DNA from: an uncultured Collinsella sp.
GTDB lineage: Bacteria > Actinomycetota > Coriobacteriia > Coriobacteriales > Coriobacteriaceae
Length of the DNA stretch: 20,568 nucleotides
Assembly: GCA_900545905.1 (NCBI GenBank)
Contig: URBA01000005.1
Coordinates: forward strand, 1-20,568
Direction of reading: 5' to 3'
Shown: positions 13,303 to 20,568 of the stretch, piece after piece
Numbering within the stretch: position 1 is the first letter of the stretch
Layout of the letters: each line of letters begins with the position of its first letter
Made by a program: the position numbers and the translations under genes
The notes under the pieces: model-generated
The model's input: the letters and a program-made list of their open reading frames with translations, nothing else
Databases searched by the model: none
Told to the model about the DNA's origin: nothing

Positions 13303-15306
13303 TTAGACCAGGCGGGCGTTGATCGTCTTGGCGATCTCGGCGGCGTTGGTGGAACCCTTGACGGTGGCACGGAAGTCCTCGTCCATGAGCGCCTCGGCGA
13401 CCTTGGACAGGATCTTGAGGTGCGTGGTGCCAGCCTGAGCGCCCGGGATGAGCAGGGCGATGGCAACGTTGACGGGAGCACCGTCCATGGTGTCCCAACC
13501 GGTCACGCCGGACTCGTCCTTGACGACGATGACGGCAGCCTCGGTAATGGCGTCGGACTTGGCATGCGGGATGGCGAAGCCCTCCATCATGCCCGTGGTG
13601 CCCTCGGCCTCGCGGGCCAGGAAGGCGTTCATCACGGCGTCGGCGTCGCTGGCGATACCGGCCTTGACAGCCTGGTTGGAAACGAAGCTCAGAGCCTCGT
13701 CACGAGAAGCGAAGTCCTCGGCGACAAAGACATTCTCGACCTTCACGAAGTCGGCAGCCTCGGCCTTGGGGGCCTCGACGGCAGCGGCCTTGGGGGCCTC
13801 AACGGACCTGGCTACAGGAGCGGCCTTCTGATTCTTCTCGAAATCGTACTTCTTGAAGGCCACGAACAGGATGCCACCGACCACAGCGCCGATGAGGATC
13901 GCGAGGACCCACAGCGGACCGTTCTCGACAACGGGCAGGACCAGGAAGCCGCCGTGAGGCGCCGGATCGTGAACGTTGAAGAAGATGGTCAAGATGGAAG
14001 CGATGGAAGAACCGAGCATCATGATGGGCATGACGGGCCAGATGTTCTTGGTCATGAACGGAATGGCGCCCTCGGTGATGTGGGTGCAACCAAGGATGAG
14101 GTTGACGATACCGGCGTCATGATCCTCCTGGCTGAAGTACTTCTTGCCGACAACGACGGCGAAGGTGGTGATCAGCGGCGGAACGATGCAAGCGGCGGAG
14201 ACGGCAGCCATGAAGTTGGTGCCGAAGTTGTAGGTCTCGGTGCCGACGCCAGCTTCGAGAGCGGTACCGAGCAGGAAGGTGCCAGTAGCGTAAGCAGCCT
14301 TGTTGACCGGGCCGCCCATATCAAAGGCGCACATGCAGCCGATGGCAAGACCCAGGACGATGGCGCCAGAAGCGGACAGACCCTTGAGGAAGTCCATCAT
14401 GGCGGTGTTGATGGCAGCCATGGGGCCGGAGATGCCGAGCATCACGAGGCCGACGATGGCAGTCGAGAACAGCGGGTACAGGAAGATTGCCTTGAGGCCG
14501 TCCAGGTTCTTGGGCAGACCGGCGAAAACCTTCTCGAGCAGCAGGATGACATAGCCAGCAAGGAAGCCGCCGACGATGCCGCCCAGGAAGCCGAAGCCCA
14601 CGCCGGCGCCACCGGCGTCGATCATGCCGGTCTCGGCGTTAACAGGCAGGCCCTGGATGGCAATCATACCGGCAACGAAACCGGGGACGAGCGCCGGGCG
14701 CTTGCCGATGGATTCGGCGATGTAGGCGGAAAGCACCGGAACCATAAGGTTCATGGCGATGCCGCCGATGATCTTGAGCATAGCGGCGAAGGTGTTGTAG
14801 TCAGACGCCGTCGAATCGAAGGACGTGATGCCCCACAGGAACGAAAGAGCGGTCAGAACACCACCGGCGACGACGAAGACCAGCATGTGGCTGACGCCGT
14901 TCATGAGGTGCTTGTAGATGACGTGGCCGATGGACTCCTTCTCCTCGACCTCGTCCTCGACATCGGCGGCAGCGGCAACCGTGTCGTCGCCCTTGGCGGC
15001 GAGCGCGCGGTCGATCAGCTTACCAGCAGTCTCGACAGACAAGGCCTTGGAAACACCAACGGAAACCATGGGCTTACCGGCGAAACGCTCCGCCTGGACA
15101 TCCTTATCGGCTGCGACGACGACGGCCTTGGCACCGGCGATCTCACCCTTCGTGAGCTCGTTCTCGACACCGACCTGGCCATGAGTCTCGACCTTAATGG
15201 TCAGACCGCGCTCGGCAGCTGCCTTCTCCAGCGCCTCCTTCGCCATGAAGGTGTGCGCAATGCCGGTCGGGCAACCGGTCGCGGCGATGATGTCAAACTT
15301 AGCCAT
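13303..15306 (-). CDS. fruA: Fructose-specific PTS transporter, fused EIIB-EIIC-EIIA
   Basis: A 667-residue fused permease that imports fructose and phosphorylates it to fructose-1-phosphate at the membrane. Order: IIB (1-100) with FDIIAATGCPTGIAHTFMA, phospho-Cys12; an acidic linker (105-125); membrane IIC (about 125-480) with GCMCAFDMGGPVNKAAYA and GCTHITEGAIPF; an Ala/Pro/Glu linker with the repeat VEAPKAAAVEAPKAEA; and IIA (about 520-667) with EGFAIPHAKSDA, phospho-His581. All catalytic residues are present. Start ATG 15306 follows AGGAGG with a 5-nt gap; earlier in-frame codons have no family match. It is transcribed divergently from an RpiR regulator and ends in a strong terminator. The motifs fit fructose; a related hexose or polyol is possible. 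Confidence 0.95.
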   Translation of the reverse strand: MAKFDIIAATGCPTGIAHTFMAKEALEKAAAERGLTIKVETHGQVGVENELTKGEIAGAKAVVVAADKDVQAERFAGKPMVSVGVSKALSVETAGKLIDRALAAKGDDTVAAAADVEDEVEEKESIGHVIYKHLMNGVSHMLVFVVAGGVLTALSFLWGITSFDSTASDYNTFAAMLKIIGGIAMNLMVPVLSAYIAESIGKRPALVPGFVAGMIAIQGLPVNAETGMIDAGGAGVGFGFLGGIVGGFLAGYVILLLEKVFAGLPKNLDGLKAIFLYPLFSTAIVGLVMLGISGPMAAINTAMMDFLKGLSASGAIVLGLAIGCMCAFDMGGPVNKAAYATGTFLLGTALEAGVGTETYNFGTNFMAAVSAACIVPPLITTFAVVVGKKYFSQEDHDAGIVNLILGCTHITEGAIPFMTKNIWPVMPIMMLGSSIASILTIFFNVHDPAPHGGFLVLPVVENGPLWVLAILIGAVVGGILFVAFKKYDFEKNQKAAPVARSVEAPKAAAVEAPKAEAADFVKVENVFVAEDFASRDEALSFVSNQAVKAGIASDADAVMNAFLAREAEGTTGMMEGFAIPHAKSDAITEAAVIVVKDESGVTGWDTMDGAPVNVAIALLIPGAQAGTTHLKILSKVAEALMDEDFRATVKGSTNAAEIAKTINARLV

Positions 15307-15433
15307 GTGTCCCTCCTTCTTGAGTACAGCGCCCGCGGGCGCTCCCCTACACGCGCTTCGATGCGCGTTTTTCCACAACTGAAAGATACCAACCTACCGT
15401 CCGCGTGAGAAGAGACAAGGCGCAATTCTCCGG

Positions 15434-15448
15434 TGAAAGGTTCTTTCA
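15434..15448. promoter_or_regulatory. Palindrome in the fruA/rpiR divergent region, candidate RpiR operator
   Basis: TGAAAG-GTT-CTTTCA is a perfect 6+6 palindrome with a 3-bp spacer in the 271-bp region between the divergent start codons, on the fruA-proximal side. RpiR/MurR regulators bind short palindromes next to their targets. Binding is inferred. Confidence 0.45.
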
Positions 15449-15455
15449 TAACCGT

Positions 15456-15498
15456 AAACGGCAAGTGAAAGTTTACCATCAACACTTGAAACGGCAAG
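15456..15498. repeat. 10-bp direct repeat AAACGGCAAG, 33-bp period
   Basis: AAACGGCAAG occurs at 15456-15465 and again at 15489-15498, with GTG or GGTG following each copy. The 33-bp period is about three helical turns, so both copies face the same side of the DNA. Between fruA and rpiR this suggests paired protein-binding sites. Confidence 0.6.
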
Positions 15499-15524
15499 GT
15501 GTATCTTGTAATTGAAAATGCCCG

Positions 15525-15530
15525 TATACT
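15525..15530 (+). promoter_or_regulatory. Candidate -10 box for the rpiR-type regulator
   Basis: TATACT on the + strand lies 48 bp before the regulator's ATG. No strong -35 lies 17 bp upstream, in keeping with an activated or regulated promoter. Proposed from the -10 only. Confidence 0.4.
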
Positions 15531-15577
15531 ATGGCGTGCATAACACGTCTGTTTTTCATGCCAACCAGGAGCCATCC

Positions 15578-16435
15578 ATGACCGATAGTAGCAAAAGCGC
15601 ACTTTCCCTCATTAGTACCCACCAGGGATACAGCGAGTCCGAGCAGCGCATTGTCGACTATATATTGGAGCACCAGTCCGAGGCGCCACGCCTCACGGCG
15701 GCTCAGCTCTCGCGCGCTGCCGCCACGTCCGAGGCGACCGTTTCGCGTTTCTGCCGCAAGCTGGGCTTTGGCAGCTTCCGCAGCTTTCAGTTTTCGTTGG
15801 CGCGCGACTTAGAGAGTCAGCGCAACGAGGGCCTGACCGACGAGGTCTCGCTCGACAACATGGAGCAGAGCCTTAAAAATATCCTCGCCGCCAAGGTGAG
15901 TGAGCTTAATGCGACCATCGACGGCATTGATCACGACACGTTGGCCGCAGTTGTACACGCGCTTAAGAATGCCGGCGTTATTGAGTTTGCGGCCGTAGGC
16001 AACACCAACGCCGTCGCGCTCGACGCGACGTTCAAGTTCTCGCAGCTGGGCCTTCGTTGCATGGCAAGCACCATCAGCGAGACCTCGATTGGTTTTGCGC
16101 TCACGCTGCGCCCCGGTGACGTTATCGTGCTGATCTCAAACTCCGGCAAGTCGCGCCGTCTGAATCGCATGGCAAAAGCGGCTCGCGACTGCGGCGCAAC
16201 CGTAGTCGTCATCAGCAGCGACAGCAAATCCCCGCTCGCGCGCCTGGCAGACTACACCTTTAATACCGTCAACCACGAAGCACTACTGACAACGGGCGAC
16301 TTCGCGTTCTCCAAGATGAGCGCCACGATGATCATCGAGGTCATCTACAACTTCCTGCTGCCCGAAATCGAAGACGCCCGCGAGCATATCAGCTACTACG
16401 AAGAGCTCATCCAGCCGGATAAGGTTGTGGAGTAA
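15578..16435 (+). CDS. RpiR/MurR family transcriptional regulator (HTH plus SIS domain)
   Basis: A 285-residue regulator. The N-terminal HTH_6 domain (about 1-80) has AAQLSRAAATSEATVSRFCR then KLGF (41-64), the family's recognition helix. The C-terminal SIS domain (about 125-255) binds sugar phosphates; VAVGNTNA-like FAAVGNTNAVALD and VIVLISNSGKSRR (183-194) are its phosphate-contacting loops. ATG 15578 is chosen since CAGGAG is 6 nt upstream; the frame start at 15512 falls in the promoter region. It is divergent from fruA, with a shared 271-bp region containing a palindrome and direct repeats, so fructose-1-phosphate or a related hexose phosphate is the likely effector and fruA the likely target. 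Activator or repressor cannot be told. It is convergent with recN, with a shared hairpin between. Confidence 0.93.
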   Translation: MTDSSKSALSLISTHQGYSESEQRIVDYILEHQSEAPRLTAAQLSRAAATSEATVSRFCRKLGFGSFRSFQFSLARDLESQRNEGLTDEVSLDNMEQSLKNILAAKVSELNATIDGIDHDTLAAVVHALKNAGVIEFAAVGNTNAVALDATFKFSQLGLRCMASTISETSIGFALTLRPGDVIVLISNSGKSRRLNRMAKAARDCGATVVVISSDSKSPLARLADYTFNTVNHEALLTTGDFAFSKMSATMIIEVIYNFLLPEIEDAREHISYYEELIQPDKVVE

Positions 16436-16443
16436 AATGCGTA

Positions 16444-16476
16444 GTGGGACAAAAATTTCAGTCTATTTTGTCCCAC
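16444..16476. terminator. Bidirectional terminator/palindrome between rpiR gene and recN
   Basis: GTGGGACAAAA (16444-16454) and TTTTGTCCCAC (16466-16476) are perfect 11-bp complements around an 11-nt loop. The A/T arms give T-runs within the stem on both strands. It lies 8 bp after the regulator stop and 18 bp past the recN stop, so it can serve both convergent units. Confidence 0.7.
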
Positions 16477-16494
16477 CAACACCGCTGATACGAC

Positions 16495-18123
16495 CTAACC
16501 TCGAGCTTCTTCGAGCATCTGCTTTGCGTGCGCCAGGCTAGCCTCGGACTGATCGCCGCTCAACATGCGGGCGATCTCGGCGGTACGCGCTTCGCCGGTT
16601 ACCTCGTCCAAATGCGTCTGGGGAACATCGCCCGGTTCCTTGCTGACAACATAATGCTTGTCGGCCATGACGGCGACCTGCGCCAAGTGGGTTACGACAA
16701 TCACCTGATGCGTAGCGGCGAGATCTGCCAGCACGCCCGCAAGTGCACGCGCCGTTGAGCCACCGACACCGGCATCGACCTCGTCAAACACCAGCGTATC
16801 GACACCGTCCGCGTTACCGAGGACAACCTTGCTTGCAAGCATGACGCGGCTGAGCTCGCCGCCCGACGCAATGCGGCGCAGGGGACGTGGCGTCAAGCCG
16901 GCACCGCTGCGGTATAGCAGCTCGTAGCTCGAAGGACCAACGGGCGTCCACTCAGCACGGGGAAGATCGCGCGACTCCCAGACGAGCTCGGCGCCACCCA
17001 TCTCCAGGCGAGCCATCTGGCGGCCGACCTCGTGACAGAAGCGCGGGGCCGCGGTATTGCGGGCGCGCTTAAGTGCCTTGGCAGCGACAAACAACTCGTG
17101 CTCGGCGCTCCCGAGTGCCTCACGCGCCTTTTTGATCTGCTCATCGCCATCATCGACCAGGGACAGCAGCTCTTGCGAGCGATCGCGCATGGCAAAAACA
17201 TCGTCCATGGTGGGACCCCACTGACGCAACAGGCCCTTGAGGTCGGAATATCGCTCACGCATGCGTGCGAGCTCGCGCGGGTCGAAGGCGACGCCATCGC
17301 GATAGGTACGAAGCTCGTTCGCGCAATCCTCAAGGGAGATACAGGCATCCGAAAGCGCATCGGCAATGTCGCCCAGTTTGCGATCGACGGTAGCCATTCG
17401 GGAAAGTTCTGCCACGGCGCTGTTCACGGCGTCGAGCGCTCCCCCTTCGGAGGCAAGCGATGCATGGGCATCGTTAGCTGTGGCAACCAGTACCTCGGCA
17501 TGTTCGGAGCGCGGCAGCAGTTCCTCGAGTTCCTCATACTCGCCCGGCTTGGGGTCGACCTCGCCGATGCGCTCGAGGGCAAAGCGCGCCTCCTCGACGC
17601 GGCTCCCCTGCGCACGCGAGGCCTCCTCGACGCGACGGACCTCCTTGGCAGCCGCGCGCGAGGCTTTAAAGCAAGCACGGTAGTGCTCGAGCGCCTCGAG
17701 TGCCGGGCGCCCTGCCCAGGCATCGACCATGGCAACATGATGCGCCGGGTCGAGGAGGCGCTGGTGCTCGTGCTGGCCGCACAGATCCATCATCACGCCG
17801 ACGCGCTCCGAAAGCTCGCGCACACTGGCAATGCGACCGTCAATCTTCACGCGGCTGCGGCCCTCGGCAGAAAGGCTGCGCTGTACGGTGAACCCCTCCG
17901 TGTCGTGCGGTCCGTCGAAGAGTCGCGCCTCGACGCTCGCCAGTGCCTCGCCCTCGCGCACCGTCGACGAATCCGCACGCTCGCCCAAAATTAGCTTGAG
18001 GGCCGAGAGCAGCGCGGTCTTACCGGCGCCGGTTTCTCCAGTCAGAACCGTTAGGCCCGCGCTCGGAACCAACGTCGCCTCGCGAATGAGTGCAATGTTG
18101 GAAACCTGCAGCTCATCGATCAT
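16495..18123 (-). CDS. recN: DNA repair protein RecN (SMC-like ATPase)
   Basis: A 542-residue SMC-like ATPase acting in double-strand-break repair, close to the family's usual 550. The N-terminal head begins MIDELQVSNIALIREATL and has Walker A GETGAGKT (29-36; the common form ends in KS). Long helical segments between residues 150 and 360 form the coiled coil. The C-terminal head has IASGGELSRVMLASKVVLG (ABC signature) and TLVFDEVDAGVGGSTA (Walker B), then QVIVVTHLAQVA. The ATG at 18123 overlaps the end of nadK by 11 bp, so translation is probably coupled. It is last in the nusB-xseB-tlyA-nadK-recN operon, a common bacterial arrangement. Confidence 0.96.
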   Translation of the reverse strand: MIDELQVSNIALIREATLVPSAGLTVLTGETGAGKTALLSALKLILGERADSSTVREGEALASVEARLFDGPHDTEGFTVQRSLSAEGRSRVKIDGRIASVRELSERVGVMMDLCGQHEHQRLLDPAHHVAMVDAWAGRPALEALEHYRACFKASRAAAKEVRRVEEASRAQGSRVEEARFALERIGEVDPKPGEYEELEELLPRSEHAEVLVATANDAHASLASEGGALDAVNSAVAELSRMATVDRKLGDIADALSDACISLEDCANELRTYRDGVAFDPRELARMRERYSDLKGLLRQWGPTMDDVFAMRDRSQELLSLVDDGDEQIKKAREALGSAEHELFVAAKALKRARNTAAPRFCHEVGRQMARLEMGGAELVWESRDLPRAEWTPVGPSSYELLYRSGAGLTPRPLRRIASGGELSRVMLASKVVLGNADGVDTLVFDEVDAGVGGSTARALAGVLADLAATHQVIVVTHLAQVAVMADKHYVVSKEPGDVPQTHLDEVTGEARTAEIARMLSGDQSEASLAHAKQMLEEARG

Positions 18124-18973
18124 GACGCACTCCGTAGAATACGCGGCTCACCGAGTTATAGAAGCTCTCGGGGCCGTAATCGAGCAGCAGCACATCTCCG
18201 GGCCCGCGGCGCACCGCCACGCTCTCAACGGTGCCATCGCAGGTAATAAACTGTCCATCGATAGCGATCGCCGGAACGCTCGGACGATCATCGGACATAA
18301 AGATTTCGACGACATCACTCGGCGAAGTCAAGAAGGCACGGGCCTGAATGGTGTGCGGCGCAATGGGTACGCAGACCATGCCCGTATAGTCGGGGCTCAC
18401 GATGGGGCCACCGGCACTGAGCGCGTAACCCGTAGAACCAGTCGCCGTGGACACGACCACGCCGTCGCCACGCAGACGGTCGATATGATGGCCGGACACC
18501 GTGATGTCGAACTCGACCATATCGGACAGCGGACCGCGGGTAAGCGCCATGTCGTTGAGGGCGAAGGTGCGCACGACATCCTTCGTACCGTCTTCGCGCA
18601 CGGACACGATATCCGCGGCGATGGTGGCGCGACGGCTCACGTGCAGCTCACCGGACAGGGCGTCGCTCACGACCTGCAGGATGTCGCGCTCCTCGGGGCT
18701 CGCAGCAGTTAGAAAGCCCAGGTGACCATAGGAAAGACCGAGGATAGGAATCTCGCGATGGTTGAGAATGCGGGCAGCGCGCAGCAACGTACCGTCGCCG
18801 CCGAGCGTAATGACCAAATCAGAGCCGTCAATATCAGGCGTGCTCTGAATCTTCGATCGCTGGTCGGCAGCCCATGCGACCTCATAGCCCTGGCGAGTCA
18901 GCCAAAGCTCGAGCATCAGGCCGCTCTCGACCGCCTCTTGCTTGTAGTAATTGGGAACCAGAAAGACCTTCAT
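18113..18973 (-). CDS. nadK: NAD kinase
   Basis: A 286-residue kinase that phosphorylates NAD to NADP in the cytoplasm. Diagnostic motifs are LGGDGT (57-62), SYGHLGFL (81-88), the NAD-binding LNDMAL (139-144) and the conserved block GDGVVVSTATGSTGYALSAG (169-188). Its length is typical. The start codon overlaps the tlyA stop by 4 bp (ATGA type) and its own end overlaps recN by 11 bp, so the three genes are translationally linked. ATP or polyphosphate use cannot be decided by eye; GGDGT proteins of actinobacteria often accept both. Confidence 0.96.
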   Translation of the reverse strand: MKVFLVPNYYKQEAVESGLMLELWLTRQGYEVAWAADQRSKIQSTPDIDGSDLVITLGGDGTLLRAARILNHREIPILGLSYGHLGFLTAASPEERDILQVVSDALSGELHVSRRATIAADIVSVREDGTKDVVRTFALNDMALTRGPLSDMVEFDITVSGHHIDRLRGDGVVVSTATGSTGYALSAGGPIVSPDYTGMVCVPIAPHTIQARAFLTSPSDVVEIFMSDDRPSVPAIAIDGQFITCDGTVESVAVRRGPGDVLLLDYGPESFYNSVSRVFYGVRHDR

Positions 18974-19773
18974 AGCGTTGCAGCTTTCTCGCTCATAACC
19001 GATACCTGGGATTGCAGCTCGTCTTGCGAGCGATCGCCGGGGTCAAATCTCGTGCCGTACAGGAAAAACTCAACGTTGCCCTTGGCACCATGAATGGGCG
19101 ACACGCACACATCGACCGGGAACAGGCCCTTGGCAGCAAAGAGTTCAACCGCCGCCACGAGTGTATCGCGGCGCACGGCGGGATCGGTCACAATGCCGCC
19201 CTCGCCCACCAGCGCCGCCGGAGCCTCAAACTGCGGCTTTACGAGCGTGCAGAATGCACCCGTAGGCGCCAGGCACGCCAGCACCGCATCGATAATGTTC
19301 GCGATGCTGGTAAACGAGACATCACACACTGCCAGGTCGATGGCGCCGGCATAGCCAAGCTCAGGCAGCTGCGTCACGTTTGTGCGCTCATGCAGCGACA
19401 CGCGATCGTCCTGACGTAACGACCAATCGAACTGGGCGCGACCAACGTCCACCGAGACAACGGTCGCAGCTCCGCGCTTGAGCAGGCAATCGGTAAAGCC
19501 ACCGGTAGAGCAGCCCACATCCAGACAGGCAAGGCCCGTCGGATTGATGCCAAACGCATCAAGCGCGCCTTCGAGCTTAAGACCGCCGCGGCCAACATAG
19601 GGAATGCGCCCCTTCACATGCAGCGGCAGCCCCGGGATCACCTTAAGGCCCGGCGAAGTCAAGCGCTCACCGCCACTCGAGACCAAGCCGGCCATAAGAG
19701 TGCGAAGGGCATCCGCGCGATCGGCGCAGATGCCCTGTGAAATCAGTTCGTCATCAAGACGCACGCGTTTCAT
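18970..19773 (-). CDS. tlyA: TlyA-family rRNA 2'-O-methyltransferase (hemolysin-like)
   Basis: A 267-residue fusion of an S4 RNA-binding domain (about 1-60: RLDDELISQGICADRADALR) and an FtsJ-like SAM methyltransferase. The SAM loop is LDVGCSTGGFTD (84-95). The 2'-O-methyltransferase tetrad is visible as Lys in GGLKLEG, Asp in CDVSF, Lys in LVKPQFE and Glu in NVEFFLYG. Family members methylate ribose in 16S and/or 23S rRNA and set capreomycin sensitivity. ATG 19773 gives the family-typical MKRVRLDDEL start; ATG 19782 and TTG 19785 are in-frame alternatives, and none has a strong ribosome binding site, which suggests coupling to xseB 35 bp upstream. It overlaps nadK by 4 bp. Confidence 0.93.
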   Translation of the reverse strand: MKRVRLDDELISQGICADRADALRTLMAGLVSSGGERLTSPGLKVIPGLPLHVKGRIPYVGRGGLKLEGALDAFGINPTGLACLDVGCSTGGFTDCLLKRGAATVVSVDVGRAQFDWSLRQDDRVSLHERTNVTQLPELGYAGAIDLAVCDVSFTSIANIIDAVLACLAPTGAFCTLVKPQFEAPAALVGEGGIVTDPAVRRDTLVAAVELFAAKGLFPVDVCVSPIHGAKGNVEFFLYGTRFDPGDRSQDELQSQVSVMSEKAATL

Positions 19774-19808
19774 GAATGCCATCAACCATTCGTATCCGGA
19801 GATGCGGC

Positions 19809-20048
19809 CTAGCTATCCTGGGATTCGTTTGCCGCATCCTCATCGTATTCCTGCTCGAGCTTGTCGGCCTCACGCGGCGTCAACTCAAACTTGTCGACCA
19901 TATCGACCGCGCGGGAGCCCAGCTCAATCGCTTCGTCAAACAGATCGAGTGAACGCTCCAAGGACGTATCCTTGGAGCGAACGGTAGCGATGATCTGATC
20001 CAGACGGTCCGAGATCTCATCAAAGTTGCGGACGGAACCCTCTGGCAT
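19809..20048 (-). CDS. xseB: Exodeoxyribonuclease VII small subunit
   Basis: A 79-residue XseB, normal length. Together with XseA it degrades single-stranded DNA to oligonucleotides. The conserved pattern is visible: FDEISDRLDQIIATVRSKD, then SLERSLDLFDEAIELGSRA, two helices of the small coiled coil. The C-terminus is acidic. The start follows GAGGAG with a 5-nt gap and lies 2 nt past the nusB stop. The large-subunit gene xseA, often its neighbour, is not between nusB and tlyA; it must lie elsewhere. Confidence 0.92.
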   Translation of the reverse strand: MPEGSVRNFDEISDRLDQIIATVRSKDTSLERSLDLFDEAIELGSRAVDMVDKFELTPREADKLEQEYDEDAANESQDS

Positions 20049-20050
20049 GG

Positions 20051-20519
20051 CTACTCCTCGACGGAGTCGGCCTCGACGGCCTCAGCAGCGTCCGCATCCT
20101 CGGCCAACACACCAGCCTCAGCCTGGGCAACCGCAACCTTAGCGGCAGCCTCGGCAGCCTGTGCCTCCTCGCGAGCGCGATCCTCGGCCAGCAGCTCCTG
20201 GTATAGGTCCTCGCCCGGCAGCTCCTCGCTGCGAGCGATCTTGCCCAGCACGCCGTTGACGAACGACGCGGACTGGTCGGTGCCATAGGCCTTGGCAAGC
20301 TCGACGGCCTCGTTGATCACGATGGCGTCCGAGACCTCCTCGTCGGTGAGGAAACGCATCTCGTAAACGGCGATACGCAGCAGATTGCGGTCGGCACCGG
20401 GCATGCGCATAAGATCCCAGTTCTTGGCAACGGAGCGCAGAGCGCAGTCGATGCGGTCGATATGCTCGTAGGCACCGCGGCACAGCTCCAGCGCATAGGG
20501 GTCGAGGGGACCCTTCGAG
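20051..20519 (-). CDS. nusB: Transcription antitermination factor NusB, 5' truncated by contig end
   Basis: A partial gene. About 155 native residues remain; the N-terminus is lost where adapter begins, and the apparent start MCIRDS is adapter-derived. The core matches NusB: YEHIDRIDCALRSVAKNWDL, MPGADRNLLRIAVYEMRFL, VINEAVELAKAYGTDQSASF then VNGVLGKI. NusB binds boxA RNA with S10 (NusE) in rRNA antitermination. After the normal end near GKIAR there are about 60 extra residues, ending in a run rich in Ala and Glu (AEAAAKVAVAQAEAG...), an acidic tail not seen in E. coli NusB. It is upstream of xseB, 2 nt apart, at the head of the visible operon. Confidence 0.92.
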
Positions 20520-20568
20520 CTGTCTCTTATACACATCTGACGCTGCCGACGAAGCTAGAAGTGTAGAT
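20520..20568. other. Nextera adapter sequence (contamination), reverse orientation
   Basis: The mosaic end CTGTCTCTTATACACATCT (20520-20538), then the Read 1 linker complement (20539-20552), index complement agctagaa (20553-20560) and gtgtagat. It is the reverse complement of the 5' end of the window. Not genomic; it truncates nusB. Confidence 0.98.

Noticed and set aside
13420..15408. A 662-codon open frame on the + strand opposite fruA, and a 594-codon one (10702-12486) opposite ptsI
   Set aside because: Both are exact antisense of genes with intact catalytic motifs, have low-complexity Asp/Gly/His/Arg composition and match no family. Long antisense frames are expected in high-GC coding DNA.
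1..20568. CRISPR array, prophage, rRNA or intact insertion sequence
   Set aside because: No regularly spaced repeats, phage structural genes, rRNA signatures or complete transposase were found; only the short IS3 relic at 4561-4641.

Overview
The window is a 20.5 kb contig, most likely a short-read assembly from a gut actinobacterium of the class Coriobacteriia. The Collinsella-like assignment is an inference from gene order and protein style (high-GC codons, fused fructose PTS, RpiR regulator, and a nusB-xseB-tlyA-nadK-recN cluster). Both ends are untrimmed Nextera adapter with the same 8-base index, so bases 1-47 and 20520-20568 are not genomic. Each terminal gene is affected: reading frames opened in the adapter give false N-termini (MYKRQ..., MCIRDS...).

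Region 1 (63-4534, + strand) is a tightly packed four-gene metal-chelate uptake operon of the iron-siderophore/heme/cobalamin ABC class. It holds a small lipoprotein, a solute-binding lipoprotein, a FecCD/BtuC permease and an ATPase with an extra C-terminal domain. The small lipoprotein and the N-terminal part of the binding protein look like related NEAT-like beta-sandwich modules. The operon ends against an approximately 80-bp relic of an IS3-family transposase (4561-4641). That fits acquisition by transfer, or possibly an assembly join.

Region 2 (4647-8431, - strand) has a TetR-type regulator, an LPG-synthase/flippase-like membrane protein, a tRNA-Glu(CTC) with clear promoter and terminator, and the CCA-adding enzyme.

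Region 3 (8569-16435) is a fructose phosphotransferase locus. On the - strand lie fruA (EIIBCA), ptsH (HPr), ptsI (Enzyme I) and two tandem fruK-like PfkB kinases. A divergent RpiR/SIS regulator lies on the + strand. Enzyme I passes phosphate from PEP to HPr, then to FruA-IIA and IIB. FruA imports fructose as fructose-1-phosphate, and the kinases are expected to make fructose-1,6-bisphosphate. Most units end in their own hairpin-plus-T-run terminator. The 446-bp gap between fruA and ptsH holds two long near-perfect inverted repeats that no gene explains. The fruA/rpiR divergent region holds a palindrome and a 10-bp direct repeat spaced 33 bp, which are good operator candidates.

Region 4 (16495-20519, - strand) is a housekeeping operon, read nusB (5' truncated by the contig end), xseB, tlyA, nadK, recN. 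The last genes are coupled by 4- and 11-bp overlaps.

No CRISPR array, rRNA, intact transposon or prophage was seen. The strongest leads are the NEAT-like uptake operon with its ATPase tail domain, and the intergenic palindromes of the fructose locus.
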